Shown here: positions 25,995 to 34,776 of the stretch, one piece after another
How the letters are laid out: the number at the start of each line of letters is the position of its first letter
Numbering within the stretch: position 1 is the stretch's first letter
Assembly (NCBI RefSeq): GCF_014694375.1
Contig: NZ_JAAUWW010000004.1
Span: 62,001-126,000 of the forward strand
Direction of reading: 5' to 3'
DNA length: 64,000 nt
Source: Vibrio sp. S17_S38
Lineage (GTDB): Bacteria > Pseudomonadota > Gammaproteobacteria > Enterobacterales > Vibrionaceae
The notes under the pieces: model-generated
What the model was told of the DNA's origin: nothing
Seen by the model: the letters and a program-made list of their open reading frames with translations, nothing else
Database searches by the model: none
Program-made: the position numbers and the translations under genes

Positions 25995-26938
25995 ACAAAT
26001 CAGCCATGAGTGAATTTGTGATTGAAACTGAACAATTAAGTCGCAACTTTGGTGAATTAAAAGCAATTGATGCACTTAATTTACAAGTCAAGAAAGGCGA
26101 AATTTATGGTTTTCTTGGTCCTAATGGTTCAGGAAAAACCACTGCAATCCGTATGCTAACGGGTTTATTGAGTCCCACCAGTGGTAATATTCAAGTGCTT
26201 GGTCATCAATTACCGCAAGATGCTGAAAAGCTGCGTATGAAGATTGGCTATATGACGCAAAAATTCTCACTCTATGACGATCTCACCGTACAAGAAAATT
26301 TAACCTTTATCGCTAAGATTTATGGCTTGGGAGCTAAAGAGCAAAAGAAACGTATTGAAGAACTTCTTTCTATTTACGACTTAGACCAACGCAAGAAACA
26401 AATGGCTGGCAGCATGAGTGGCGGTCAAAAACAGCGTTTAGCCCTCGCCGCTTCTACACTGCACAAACCTGATCTACTGTTTTTAGATGAACCAACCTCG
26501 GCAGTTGATCCTGAAAACCGCCGTGAGTTTTGGGAACAGTTATTTGATTTATGCGAACAAGGAACATCAATTTTGGTGTCCACGCATTACATGGATGAAG
26601 CCGAACGTTGTCATAAACTGGCGATTTTAGAATCAGGCCATAAACGTGCCGATGGCTCGCCCGATGAACTAATGAGTCAGCTTGGCGCACATGTAGTTGA
26701 AATTGAGAGTCATAATTTACGCCAATTAAAGCAGCACCTTATTCAACTGCCACAAGTCATCAGCGCCGCGCAATTAGGCTCTCGCTTAAGAGTCTTAATC
26801 AAAAACACTCAACATGACCCTTTAGCTTTTTTGAACAGTCAACCACCGCTTTATGATTTCAAGCCTGAGCAATTCTCACTGGTACGCCCAAGCCTTGAAG
26901 ATGTTTTTGTTACTTGTACAGGAGATGGCAGGCAATGA
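25991..26938 (+). CDS. ABC-type exporter ATPase
   Basis: A 315-residue ATPase: Walker A GPNGSGKTT near residue 45, Q-loop YMTQKFSLY near 90, signature SGGQKQRLALA near 145, Walker B LLFLDEPTSAVDPE near 165, H-loop STHYMDEAE near 200. The sequence after about 220 is a short C-terminal domain as in YbhF/NatA-type exporters. The start overlaps the HlyD stop (ATGA), and its own stop overlaps the permease start. It powers the ABC-2 permease downstream. Confidence 0.9.
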   Translation: MNKSAMSEFVIETEQLSRNFGELKAIDALNLQVKKGEIYGFLGPNGSGKTTAIRMLTGLLSPTSGNIQVLGHQLPQDAEKLRMKIGYMTQKFSLYDDLTVQENLTFIAKIYGLGAKEQKKRIEELLSIYDLDQRKKQMAGSMSGGQKQRLALAASTLHKPDLLFLDEPTSAVDPENRREFWEQLFDLCEQGTSILVSTHYMDEAERCHKLAILESGHKRADGSPDELMSQLGAHVVEIESHNLRQLKQHLIQLPQVISAAQLGSRLRVLIKNTQHDPLAFLNSQPPLYDFKPEQFSLVRPSLEDVFVTCTGDGRQ

Positions 26939-28080
26939 TGTTTTTATCTCGTATCCAAGCCATCTTTTTTAAGGAATTATTGCAGCTTAAACGCGATAAA
27001 ATGACCTTTCGTATGATCATTATGATCCCCATTATTCAGTTACTGCTTTTTGGTTATGCGATAAACACCAATGTACGTCATATTCCCGTTGGCGTGGTTG
27101 ATCTAAGCCAAACTACATTAAGTCGGGTGCTTATCCAAACTGTTGAGGCCACTCAAACCGTAACTTTTACCAAACAATATACCGATTTAAACCAAGCGCA
27201 AAAAGACATCGCAAGCGCTAAAATTAGAGCAGTGCTTTATATTCCCCACGATTTATCTCAACGACTCGTGCGCAGTAACAGCATAGGTCAATCCACACCC
27301 AGTTCGACCAGTGGAGAAACTAGTCGACCAATTGCCCAGTGGATTGTGGATGGCTCTGACACCATTATCGCATCAACAATTAAAGGCTTACGGTCGATGC
27401 CACTAACCGAGTTATTAGACAAACCGGCTAATCAAATAACACCTACCTTCGCTACCACCATTTTATACAATCCCGAACAGCGTACCGCCGTCAATATCAT
27501 ACCCGGACTCGTCGCAGTGATACTCACTATGACAATGATCATGTTTACTTCAGCGGCGATTGTACGCGAGCGTGAACGAGGCAATATGGAAATGCTGATC
27601 ACCACGCCAGTTCGTTCTATTGAATTAATGATCGGTAAAGTGATACCGTATTTATTCATCGGGATCCTACAAACTACCATTATTCTGGCATTAGGCTACT
27701 TCTTATTTAACATTACCGTTCAAGGCGGCTTAATCGCCCTTGGCACTGCCACCTTATTATTTATTTTGGCAAGTTTAACGCTAGGTTTAGTGCTTTCAAC
27801 CATCGCGACGAATCAACTGCAAGCCATGCAAATGACCGTGTTTATTTTATTACCATCAATTTTACTCTCAGGATTTATGTTTCCTTATGATGGAATGCCA
27901 ATTGTGGCGCAATACATTTCCGAGATCCTACCTGCCACCCACTTTATGCGTTTGATTCGTGGCATCGTTTTACGTGATGCTGCCATCCTTGACATGAGCT
28001 ATGATGCCTTATGGTTATTAGGGTTTAGTGTAGTTGGAATAGTGATCGCGTCACTCCGGTTTAAGAAGCGGTTAGATTAA
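26935..28080 (+). CDS. ABC-2 type permease (YbhS/YbhR-like)
   Basis: The likely start is ATG 26935, overlapping the ATPase stop, giving 381 residues. The layout is one N-terminal membrane segment (KELLQLKRDKMTFRMIIMIPIIQLLLFGYA), a large periplasmic loop, and five C-terminal segments starting with the NIIPGLVAVILTMTMIM and ERERGNMEMLITTPV motifs typical of ABC-2 exporters. Only one permease gene is present, so it would act as a homodimer or with a partner elsewhere. It is the last gene of the yccS operon. Confidence 0.88.
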   Translation: MMFLSRIQAIFFKELLQLKRDKMTFRMIIMIPIIQLLLFGYAINTNVRHIPVGVVDLSQTTLSRVLIQTVEATQTVTFTKQYTDLNQAQKDIASAKIRAVLYIPHDLSQRLVRSNSIGQSTPSSTSGETSRPIAQWIVDGSDTIIASTIKGLRSMPLTELLDKPANQITPTFATTILYNPEQRTAVNIIPGLVAVILTMTMIMFTSAAIVRERERGNMEMLITTPVRSIELMIGKVIPYLFIGILQTTIILALGYFLFNITVQGGLIALGTATLLFILASLTLGLVLSTIATNQLQAMQMTVFILLPSILLSGFMFPYDGMPIVAQYISEILPATHFMRLIRGIVLRDAAILDMSYDALWLLGFSVVGIVIASLRFKKRLD

Positions 28081-28214
28081 TTAATCATCATCTAAATGCT
28101 ATCCCCGACATTAATCACACTTTTATTGTTAATATTGTTATCTATTACTATTGACTCTCAATATCTAACTTTCATAATAGCTCCCTCACTTTCGAAAAAC
28201 GGCAAGGATGCAGT

Positions 28215-28862
28215 ATGTCCGATAAAAAACTCAAAATTGATATTATTTCAGATGTGGTCTGCCCTTGGTGCGTAATTGGCGTTAAGCATTTAAAAGACGC
28301 CGTGGTCAAAAATAATTGGCAAGATAAAATTGCAATTGAATGGTATCCATTTGAACTAAATCCAGACATGCCCGTCGAAGGTGAGAATCTACGCGATCAT
28401 ATAGCCCGAAAATATGGTGCCAGTGTTGAAGAAAGTGAACAAAATCGCCAACGTTTAATCGAATATGGTAAAGCGGTCGACTTTGAATTCAACTTCTCTG
28501 AAGAATCTCGAATCTACAACACTCGTCAATGCCATATTTTATTAGATTACGCCTACGAACTTGGCCTACAAACCCAATTAAAAATCGCCTTTTTCACAGC
28601 TTACTTTACTGAAGGAAAGAATATTTCAAATACTGAAGTACTTCTAGAAATTGGTGAAAGTGTCGGCCTGAATGCCGATGAAATGCTAGCCTATTTAAAC
28701 GATGCATCAGAACATGACAAGATTGATGTAATTGAAAATCAATGGCATGAAATGGGGATCAGTGGTGTACCGACCATGGTGTTTAACAATGAAGAAGGCC
28801 TAACAGGCGCGCAAAGCATTGAAGATTATGAAAAAATGCTGCGTTCGTTTTTAGAAGAGTAA
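28215..28862 (+). CDS. FrnE/DsbA-family thioredoxin-fold oxidoreductase, cytoplasmic
   Basis: A 215-residue protein without a signal peptide. The thioredoxin-fold active site is DVVCPWCVIG near residue 18, and GISGVPTMVFN near 180 supplies the cis-proline. The pattern and length match the FrnE-like branch of the DsbA family, cytoplasmic proteins of polyketide/oxidative-stress context whose substrates are mostly unknown. The start has an AAGGA site. Confidence 0.85.
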   Translation: MSDKKLKIDIISDVVCPWCVIGVKHLKDAVVKNNWQDKIAIEWYPFELNPDMPVEGENLRDHIARKYGASVEESEQNRQRLIEYGKAVDFEFNFSEESRIYNTRQCHILLDYAYELGLQTQLKIAFFTAYFTEGKNISNTEVLLEIGESVGLNADEMLAYLNDASEHDKIDVIENQWHEMGISGVPTMVFNNEEGLTGAQSIEDYEKMLRSFLEE

Positions 28863-29234
28863 AATAACCTTCCCACCATGAATAAACCTTAGTTACGGCT
28901 AAAGGCGAGATGATATTTGAACGTCCATTCAATCTGCTTTTAATTTCGATATCGCGATGTATCTACTTTATTGTGATGTTCTTCATCAAATTCTTTCTTG
29001 GTAAAAGATGAGCTTATCGTTTGATAAAATTAAGTATCAACTCACGTTGATCCAAGGTTAAGTTAGCCTTGATTATCTAACTCACCTCTGGACAAAAGTG
29101 AGTTACGAACCATAGAGATATTTATACATTTCGAATTACTTCTAGTATTACAACCGTATGACCACCTTACATGCGGCAGCCCTAATTCCCTTATCCACTA
29201 CAGTCGGCTGCGCGACACCTATCCTTATTATTTG
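28863..29234. other. 372-base stretch without gene: consecutive hairpins
   Basis: No coding sequence is supported. At 29036-29105 three hairpins stand in a row: ATCAAC/GTTGAT (29036-29051), ATCCAAGG/CCTTGAT (29050-29073, one mismatch) and TAACTCAC/GTGAGTTA (29078-29105). A GCAGCC/GGCTGC pairing lies around 29170-29215. They sit immediately downstream of the cassette-like run and may be a recombination-site remnant. Confidence 0.4.
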
Positions 29235-29720
29235 TTAGCTGACTTTCTCCATGACAAAGTTACGTAGTTTTTGACCACGCACTTCAACTGTTTGCTCTTG
29301 GATAACTTTAAATCCAAACCTCTCGTAAAATGGACGAGCTGTGATGCTGACCTCAGAATAATACTTGTCGATTCCTTGTTGATTACCAACGTTCAGCACA
29401 TGCTCCATTAAGCTACGCCCTATGCCTTTGCCTTGATGTTCATGGTGGCAAAAGAAATGATCAATTAAGCCATTTTCTTGGAGGTCAGTGTAGCCAACAA
29501 TGTCCCCATTGATTTCAGCGATAAAAGGGGTAATAGAATCCATTTTTCGCTGCCAAACTTTAGGATCTAAGTTATCGGGAGCCCATGCCTTTACTTGAGC
29601 TTGTGAATAGTCGCGTATATTCACATTGCGAATCGTGTGATAAAAGATCGCCCATAGAGCCCACGCATCTGATTCTTCGTATTTTCTAATTATGATCATG
29701 CTATTTGTACCGCTAGTCAT
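29235..29720 (-). CDS. GNAT-family N-acetyltransferase
   Basis: A 161-residue GNAT protein. The acetyl-CoA-binding motif HEHQGKGIGRSLMEHVL sits in the middle, with the fold's usual N-terminal IRKYEESDAWALW and C-terminal FYERFGFKVIQEQTVEVRG. Substrate unknown. It is the last of six minus-strand genes of mixed function. Its ATG is directly attached to a GCGTTAG attC-like end, so it may be a captured integron cassette. Confidence 0.85.
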   Translation of the reverse strand: MTSGTNSMIIIRKYEESDAWALWAIFYHTIRNVNIRDYSQAQVKAWAPDNLDPKVWQRKMDSITPFIAEINGDIVGYTDLQENGLIDHFFCHHEHQGKGIGRSLMEHVLNVGNQQGIDKYYSEVSITARPFYERFGFKVIQEQTVEVRGQKLRNFVMEKVS

Positions 29721-29749
29721 CTAACGCCCATTTCAATTGCTTGTTATAA
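29721..29749 (-). other. Short attC-like junction between two cassette-like genes
   Basis: Read on the minus strand it starts TATAACAA, containing the upstream stop, and ends GGGCGTTAG directly before the next ATG. Both ends resemble those of Vibrio cassette recombination sites, but only about 30 bases lie between them; a functional attC is usually 57 bases or more. It may be a deleted remnant. Confidence 0.45.
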
Positions 29750-30388
29750 GTCACTTACTTGAGATAGTGCATTTAAATCATTGTTCGCTATCAACTCAAG
29801 GTTTTCAGTTATTTTTTCAGTGCTCCAATTCCACCAAGCAATAGATAGTAATTGTTGTATTGTAGCTTCATCAAAACGATATTTAATGATTTGTGCAGGA
29901 TTGCCACCAACGATGCCATAATCAGGGACATCGGACACAACAACTGATTTACTCGCAATAATTGCACCATTTCCAATGGATACGCCAGGCATAACCGTTG
30001 CTTCATAGCCAATCCAAACATCATTACCAATTTTAGTATCGCCTTTGAATGGTAGTTCATTTTCAGCAGGTAAACTTTTTAACCAATCGTGGCCGAAAAT
30101 GTAAAAAGGATAAGAACTAAAACCTGACATTTTATGATTTGCACCATTCATAATGAATTTGACATCTTTTGCAATGGAACAAAATTTTCCAATGATCAAT
30201 TTGTCGCCAATAAATGGGAAATGATAAAGCACATTTGATTCGAACCTTTCAACACCTTCAGGATCATCATAATAAGTGTAATCACCCACTAATATATTGG
30301 GTGATGTAATGAAATTTTTAAGGAAACCAACTTGAGGAAACCCTTTCATTGGCTCTTTATCATTTGAATTTGGATATTTCATGTTCAT
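29744..30388 (-). CDS. Xenobiotic acyltransferase-like (Vat/CatB family) hexapeptide acetyltransferase
   Basis: A 214-residue left-handed beta-helix protein. Features of the Vat/CatB family are visible: [14 protein letters not shown] (catalytic-type His) near residue 80, [58 protein letters not shown], and the terminal WWNW helix. Members acetylate chloramphenicol or streptogramins, but many are of unknown substrate, so no resistance is claimed. The start is ATG 30388 or, with a better-spaced AGAGG, 30382. The start overlaps the GrpB-like gene by about 20 to 30 bases. Confidence 0.85.
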   Translation of the reverse strand: MNMKYPNSNDKEPMKGFPQVGFLKNFITSPNILVGDYTYYDDPEGVERFESNVLYHFPFIGDKLIIGKFCSIAKDVKFIMNGANHKMSGFSSYPFYIFGHDWLKSLPAENELPFKGDTKIGNDVWIGYEATVMPGVSIGNGAIIASKSVVVSDVPDYGIVGGNPAQIIKYRFDEATIQQLLSIAWWNWSTEKITENLELIANNDLNALSQVSDL

Positions 30389-31031
30389 CCTCTACGTTGA
30401 TAAAACCTAATGCTTGAAATATTTTTTGATATATATAATGCACCATATCTTGTTTATTTTTATGGTATTTTTCAATGTCCAATTCACAGCCTTTGACTGC
30501 ATCTAGCTTTGCATTTATATACACCTGACGATCTTCTTCTGATTCTCGAAGCCAGTTTCTAAATAATAAATGTCGAATTGCTTCAGGAGAACGAAAAGTA
30601 AATACATGCAAGTTCACTCTCGGGTTTTCAAGATGAAATAAACGATGTCCATAAAAACGAGGTTCACGAACAACAAGTTTAAAGCCTAACTCTTCCAGAG
30701 CAGGAAGATAACATTGCTCATTTTCTGAATCACATACGGAAAGATCAATATCAATGATTGGCTTTGCCGCAATTTCTGGTATTGCAGTAGAACCAATATG
30801 ATCAATGGTCTCAACATTCACACCTAATTTTTGTTTAATAATTGAGGCAATATTCTCATAAATGTTTGGCCATAAATGATTATAAGGGACAACTTCTACC
30901 ATCTCTATCGGTGGAACACCTTCCACAAAATAACTATCACTTGGATGAGCTACATAGAATGTCATTATTTCTTTTGATGTGAAATATTTTGTAAGAGATT
31001 CCATTTTATTTACTGTTGAAACTTTAACCAC
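30360..31031 (-). CDS. GrpB/UPF0157 nucleotidyltransferase-like protein
   Basis: I prefer the GTG at 31031 (223 residues), which follows a TTGAGGTG ribosome site. The core starts with [17 protein letters not shown] and contains [22 protein letters not shown], the nucleotidyltransferase-fold signature of GrpB/UPF0157, then [19 protein letters not shown] near residue 140. The preceding 40 residues are an extra N-terminal segment. Biochemical role is unknown. It overlaps the acetyltransferase gene. Confidence 0.85.
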   Translation of the reverse strand: MVKVSTVNKMESLTKYFTSKEIMTFYVAHPSDSYFVEGVPPIEMVEVVPYNHLWPNIYENIASIIKQKLGVNVETIDHIGSTAIPEIAAKPIIDIDLSVCDSENEQCYLPALEELGFKLVVREPRFYGHRLFHLENPRVNLHVFTFRSPEAIRHLLFRNWLRESEEDRQVYINAKLDAVKGCELDIEKYHKNKQDMVHYIYQKIFQALGFINVEDEHEISKFK

Positions 31032-31118
31032 AATACACCTCAAGAGTTAACCACACTATTGTAGTAACACAGTGAATTTACAAACCTAGAAATACGAAGA
31101 AAAGTTGTGCCTACAGAG

Positions 31119-31136
31119 GATAACGCTCATCAATTA
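31119..31136 (-). other. attC-like end after the ParB-like gene
   Basis: Immediately after the TAA stop, the minus strand reads TTGATGAGCGTTATCC, similar to the AATTGA...GCGTTA end found at 29721-29749. It is a partial match only, with no paired left end. Confidence 0.3.
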
Positions 31137-31511
31137 ATATGGCAATTTATCTGCCTCGATACCGATATAATCAGGTTCGATGTAAGACTTAAACTTAACC
31201 GCTTTAATGTGAATGTCACCTAACATTAATGCTTTGCAGACTCGATGCATCCCATCCATAATACGACCTTCATGGCACAAAATGATGGGATAGGATAAGT
31301 CTGTATTACGGATCAGTTCAGCATGCTCAACGATATTTCTGCATGTAGGGCGTACTCCACCAAGGTCATACCAAAATTCTTCATCTAACTCAGATATTTC
31401 AGATAAAGAGAGGTTTACAACATCTAATTCTTTGGCTAATTCTATTAACCTGAACACATCCCAAGACAAAAGCCCTTTATCGCTATTTCTTAAATGATAC
31501 TGCTGCCTCAT
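31134..31511 (-). CDS. ParB/sulfiredoxin-fold small protein
   Basis: A 125-residue protein whose second half has the ParB-type nuclease core: PIILCHEGRIMDGMHRVCKALMLGD (DGxHR motif) at about residues 75-100. No HTH is attached, so it is not a partition protein; stand-alone versions are common as integron-cassette and mobile-element genes. Function unknown. Confidence 0.78.
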   Translation of the reverse strand: MRQQYHLRNSDKGLLSWDVFRLIELAKELDVVNLSLSEISELDEEFWYDLGGVRPTCRNIVEHAELIRNTDLSYPIILCHEGRIMDGMHRVCKALMLGDIHIKAVKFKSYIEPDYIGIEADKLPY

Positions 31512-31868
31512 ATTTCCCCTTAGAACATAAAATTTGTATAAATAATTTCAACGATGAATAAGAAATGAACTAAATGCCCAAGTCTCGATCTGATCGTTTA
31601 TTTACAATTATTAATCGTATGGACAAATTCAAGTTGCGCTAATAAACAGTATAACTAGCTTTCAAATAAGAAAATATATGGAAAAAGATAACCATTGTGG
31701 CACTTGTAGGGTTACTGAGTAACACACTTTGGGGCATAAAATAGTTAGCAACACGCTTTAAGAGATTCTGAACTACGCTCCTTCGTCACTATCCAGAATG
31801 ACAACTTCTAGGGCATTTTAAAATTAGCTAATAAGCTGCGACTTCCATTACTATTTAGCCTAATTGTT
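31512..31868. other. 357-base stretch without gene
   Basis: No coding sequence is supported. It contains one copy of a 41-base imperfect hairpin repeat at 31762-31802 (see the separate entry) and otherwise A/T-rich unremarkable sequence. Confidence 0.5.
31762..31802. repeat. 41-base hairpin repeat, copy A
   Basis: Begins GAGATTCTGAACTACGC and ends CCAGAATGAC. It is 37/41 identical to the reverse complement of 44872-44912. Position 6 paired with position 36 is T-A here and C-G in the other copy, a compensatory change. Confidence 0.75.
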
Positions 31869-32285
31869 CTACTCTTCCCACTTCTGTTTCATATTCGCTA
31901 TAGTTTTCGCCTCAATATTATGAATACTGCCAAACTGTTCTCGGCAAACTTGAATATAGAGTTCCGCGCCAACCGCCTGTGCTATATCTTTATAAGCCAG
32001 CATTTCCCACTGACAGACAAAAGTATTAGACACTATGGCACTGAAACCTTGTTCTAAATGTTGGCGCGTTTGCTGTTGGCACCACTTATGCGCTTGATTC
32101 AGTTTTTTGAAATCAAAGCGATACTGCCCTGTGCTATCAACAAAATACATATCGGTTTCTAAATGAATCGCACCTGTCTCTTGGGTTAACTTTCTCGCAA
32201 GCGTTGATTTCCCCGAACCGGGAAAACCGCGAATTAACGTTAAGCTTATCGGCAATGGTGCCACCTTCTCCATTCTCAAATCCAA
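31869..32285 (-). CDS. P-loop kinase-like ATPase (zeta-toxin/AAA family)
   Basis: A 138-residue protein with Walker A GFPGSGKSTLARKL near residue 20, followed by a HLETDMYF aspartate strand typical of P-loop kinases such as zeta toxins and gluconate-kinase relatives. The length is short but the core appears complete. No antitoxin is recognised next door. It begins 4 bases after the stop of the hexapeptide acetyltransferase gene. Confidence 0.72.
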   Translation of the reverse strand: MDLRMEKVAPLPISLTLIRGFPGSGKSTLARKLTQETGAIHLETDMYFVDSTGQYRFDFKKLNQAHKWCQQQTRQHLEQGFSAIVSNTFVCQWEMLAYKDIAQAVGAELYIQVCREQFGSIHNIEAKTIANMKQKWEE

Positions 32286-32289
32286 TATT

Positions 32290-32904
32290 CTAAACCCAAT
32301 TATCTAAGCCATGCTTGGCTAAAATCGCATCAATATCTTCTTGGGTTGGCATTTCACCATGCTCGATAGTTTTAATCACTTTGCATGGATTCCCGACGGC
32401 AATCACGTTATCTGGAATATCTTTTATCACCATACTTCCTGCCCCAATCACGCTATTGCTGCCAATGGTCACGCCACCTAATACGATAGAACCTGCACCA
32501 ATCCAAACGCAATCACCAATCGTGATCGGTTCACCGCATGCAAAGGGTTGTATGCGCTCACTTAATAAAATCGGATGACTAGCGGCGCAAAGCTGTACAT
32601 TTGGCGCAATCAATACATGATCGCCAATAGTAACGGGCGCAATATCTAATACGATTAATCCATAATTGATAAACCCCCCCTTACCTATGGTTAAATTCTG
32701 TCCAACATCACAAATAAAAGGCGGTTCAATATGTGTACCTTGATAATTAGTAATGATTTTATTCAGAATAGTTCGACGTAGTTCTATTTCGCTTGGTCTT
32801 GAGTGATTAAAATCATACAGTAGTTCTTTACACTGCATTTGCTTATCAATTAGATCTTTATTAATAAGCGTTTGAACGCTGAAGTCACTGAGTTTATTTG
32901 CCAT
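32290..32904 (-). CDS. Sugar/maltose O-acetyltransferase-like hexapeptide protein
   Basis: A 204-residue protein with the N-terminal LLYDFNHSRPSE helix and the left-handed beta-helix of the NodL/LacA/Maa family: CDVGQNLTIGKGGFINYG, IAPNVQLCAASHPIL (catalytic-type His), GEPITIGDCVWIGAGSIVLGGVTIGSNSVIGAGSMVIKDIPDNVIAVGNPCKVI. It likely acetylates a sugar using acetyl-CoA. It is the first gene of the mixed minus-strand run. Confidence 0.88.
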   Translation of the reverse strand: MANKLSDFSVQTLINKDLIDKQMQCKELLYDFNHSRPSEIELRRTILNKIITNYQGTHIEPPFICDVGQNLTIGKGGFINYGLIVLDIAPVTIGDHVLIAPNVQLCAASHPILLSERIQPFACGEPITIGDCVWIGAGSIVLGGVTIGSNSVIGAGSMVIKDIPDNVIAVGNPCKVIKTIEHGEMPTQEDIDAILAKHGLDNWV

Positions 32905-32922
32905 TAGCTACTCGAAATATGG

Positions 32923-33054
32923 TTATATACCCAAAGTAATTGAAGTTGCAGTGAGGCGGCAAGCAAGTGAAGCCCCGTGAGCTTAGTTCACTAAGTAAGT
33001 GAAGTGAACGAGCGTAGCCAACAAAGCTGCTGCTTCAAGTAAGACGGGTATAAA
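32923..33054. repeat. 132-base palindromic intergenic repeat of the TATACCC type
   Basis: Outer ends are TTATATACCC and GGGTATAA, inner arms TTGAAG(TTGCA) and (TGCTG)CTTCAA, with an internal CTTAGT/ACTAAG hairpin. Such elements are frequent in Vibrio genomes; a shorter relative is at 9055-9112. Confidence 0.7.
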
Positions 33055-33154
33055 ATATTGTGAAACGAATTAAAGGTCATCATACTCATTTTCTCATTTC
33101 ATAGTGTTTTCTGCTTAACATTTATCAAGATAATTTTTAGAGGCAAATCAATTT

Positions 33155-34006
33155 ATGAATAAAAATCAAAAAATAAGCATCTGTGGCTGTGGATGGCTTG
33201 GGTTACCACTTGCGACAAATTTAGCGTCTCAAGGTTACTCTGTTTATGGTTCAAAACGTAATGTTGAGGATATTAAAACCCTAAAAACCCACGGAATACA
33301 AGGCGTCACAATTCAACTACCTTTAATAGATACGATTAATAAAAACCCCGACTTGATGACCTTTTTCAGCACCGATGTTTTAATTATTAACGTACCACCA
33401 GGACGAGTGGAGAACAGCTCAGAGCAATTCAAGAAGAATGTCATACAATTATCAGATCTCGCTAAGCATAACGGCACAAAAAAAATAATTTTCATTAGCA
33501 CGACAAGCGTATATGCAGAGTGCCAAGGCGAGATAACGGAAGATACACCAACTAACCCCAATACCGAGTCTGGTCATGCACATGTTTGGCTCGAAAATGA
33601 ATTACGCCGACAATGGCAAGATGATCTAATTGTGCTGCGTTTATCCGGTTTAATTGGCCCCGAACGTCACCCTGCCAAACACATAGTAAAGCGTTATGAG
33701 TCAATGGGAAAAGCACTTGAGAATGGTTTAACACCCGTGAACTTAATCCACCAGCAGGATATCATCGCAGCAATACAGTGCATGATCATGCAATGGCCAG
33801 ACCGCAAAGTGCTACACCTTGCGGCTCATACTCATCCAACCCGCGAGCAGTATTACCAAACAATGGCACAGCACTTAAATCTCACTATTCCAAAATTTAT
33901 GAATAACGGTGAAGATAGTAAATGGATAAATGCAGAGCAAAGCTGTCAAACACTCGGATTAACGCTAAAATACAATGATTTAATGGCCAGTAAGCCTTAC
34001 CAATAA
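33155..34006 (+). CDS. yeeZ: NAD(P)-binding epimerase-like protein YeeZ
   Basis: A 283-residue Rossmann-fold protein: SICGCGWLGLPLATNL cofactor motif at residue 8, ISTTSVYAECQGEITEDTP near 110, LRLSGLIGPERHPAKHIVKR near 160. This matches YeeZ, an extended-SDR-like protein of unknown function next to the his operon in E. coli; here its neighbours differ. Start has AGAGG. Confidence 0.8.
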   Translation: MNKNQKISICGCGWLGLPLATNLASQGYSVYGSKRNVEDIKTLKTHGIQGVTIQLPLIDTINKNPDLMTFFSTDVLIINVPPGRVENSSEQFKKNVIQLSDLAKHNGTKKIIFISTTSVYAECQGEITEDTPTNPNTESGHAHVWLENELRRQWQDDLIVLRLSGLIGPERHPAKHIVKRYESMGKALENGLTPVNLIHQQDIIAAIQCMIMQWPDRKVLHLAAHTHPTREQYYQTMAQHLNLTIPKFMNNGEDSKWINAEQSCQTLGLTLKYNDLMASKPYQ

Positions 34007-34107
34007 ATAACATTAATGGGTAAATATCGATAATATTTGTGCGAAAACTATTCACAATAAATGATGCATGCTAGTTTATATAACTGATTAATTATGAGGA
34101 CAATGGC

Positions 34108-34761
34108 ATGGATGTCAGCTTATTAGGTATTTTTTTCACCGTTGCAATCGCACATTTTCTTGCTTTGCTCAGCCCTGGACCTGATTTTATATTAGTCGTA
34201 AAAAGTGCCATTAAAAACAATAAGAATGGAGCGATAGGTATTGCCCTTGGTATTGCATCTGCAAATGCGGTTTATATTGGACTGTGCCTCGTTGGGGTCG
34301 GTTCCATATTAGCAGCTTCAGTCTCCATAATGATCACGTTAAAGATTATTGGCGGGCTCTTTTTAATTTATCTCGCTATACAGGCATTACGAGCACGAAA
34401 ACATTCATATAATGCGCTTGATATTACGGCTTCCGTAGAGACTGAATTCCACCATGCCACATTTGTACGAGAGTTTATGACTGGATTTATATCAGGAATA
34501 CTCAACCCTAAAAATCTATTATTTTATCTCAGCTTATTTACAGTTGTATTAACGAACGACGTAAGTTTCTCATTCAAACTAGGCTTAGGTATATGGATGA
34601 CGACCATTGTCTTTGTTTGGGATATGGCAATCATCTATCTCCTTTCTGCACCTAAAGTACGGAATAAATTCGTTAAAATATCCTATTATATCGATAAAAT
34701 AACCGGTGCAATTTTAGGGGCTATTGGCTTTGTGATAGTAAAATCAGCATTAATAAAGTAA
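34108..34761 (+). CDS. LysE-family amino-acid exporter
   Basis: A 217-residue, six-segment inner-membrane protein with the motif FLALLSPGPDFILVVKSAIKN near residue 20 and LNPKNLLFYLSLF near 140. The start is ATG 34108 with a GAGGA site. Second LysE-type gene in the window; no regulator is adjacent. It is convergent with the HPP-CBS gene. Confidence 0.86.
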   Translation: MDVSLLGIFFTVAIAHFLALLSPGPDFILVVKSAIKNNKNGAIGIALGIASANAVYIGLCLVGVGSILAASVSIMITLKIIGGLFLIYLAIQALRARKHSYNALDITASVETEFHHATFVREFMTGFISGILNPKNLLFYLSLFTVVLTNDVSFSFKLGLGIWMTTIVFVWDMAIIYLLSAPKVRNKFVKISYYIDKITGAILGAIGFVIVKSALIK

Positions 34762-34776
34762 GCAGAATCAAGAAAA

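Noticed and set aside
29744..30388. Chloramphenicol or streptogramin resistance gene
   Set aside because: It belongs to the same broad family, but the sequence does not allow the substrate to be assigned.
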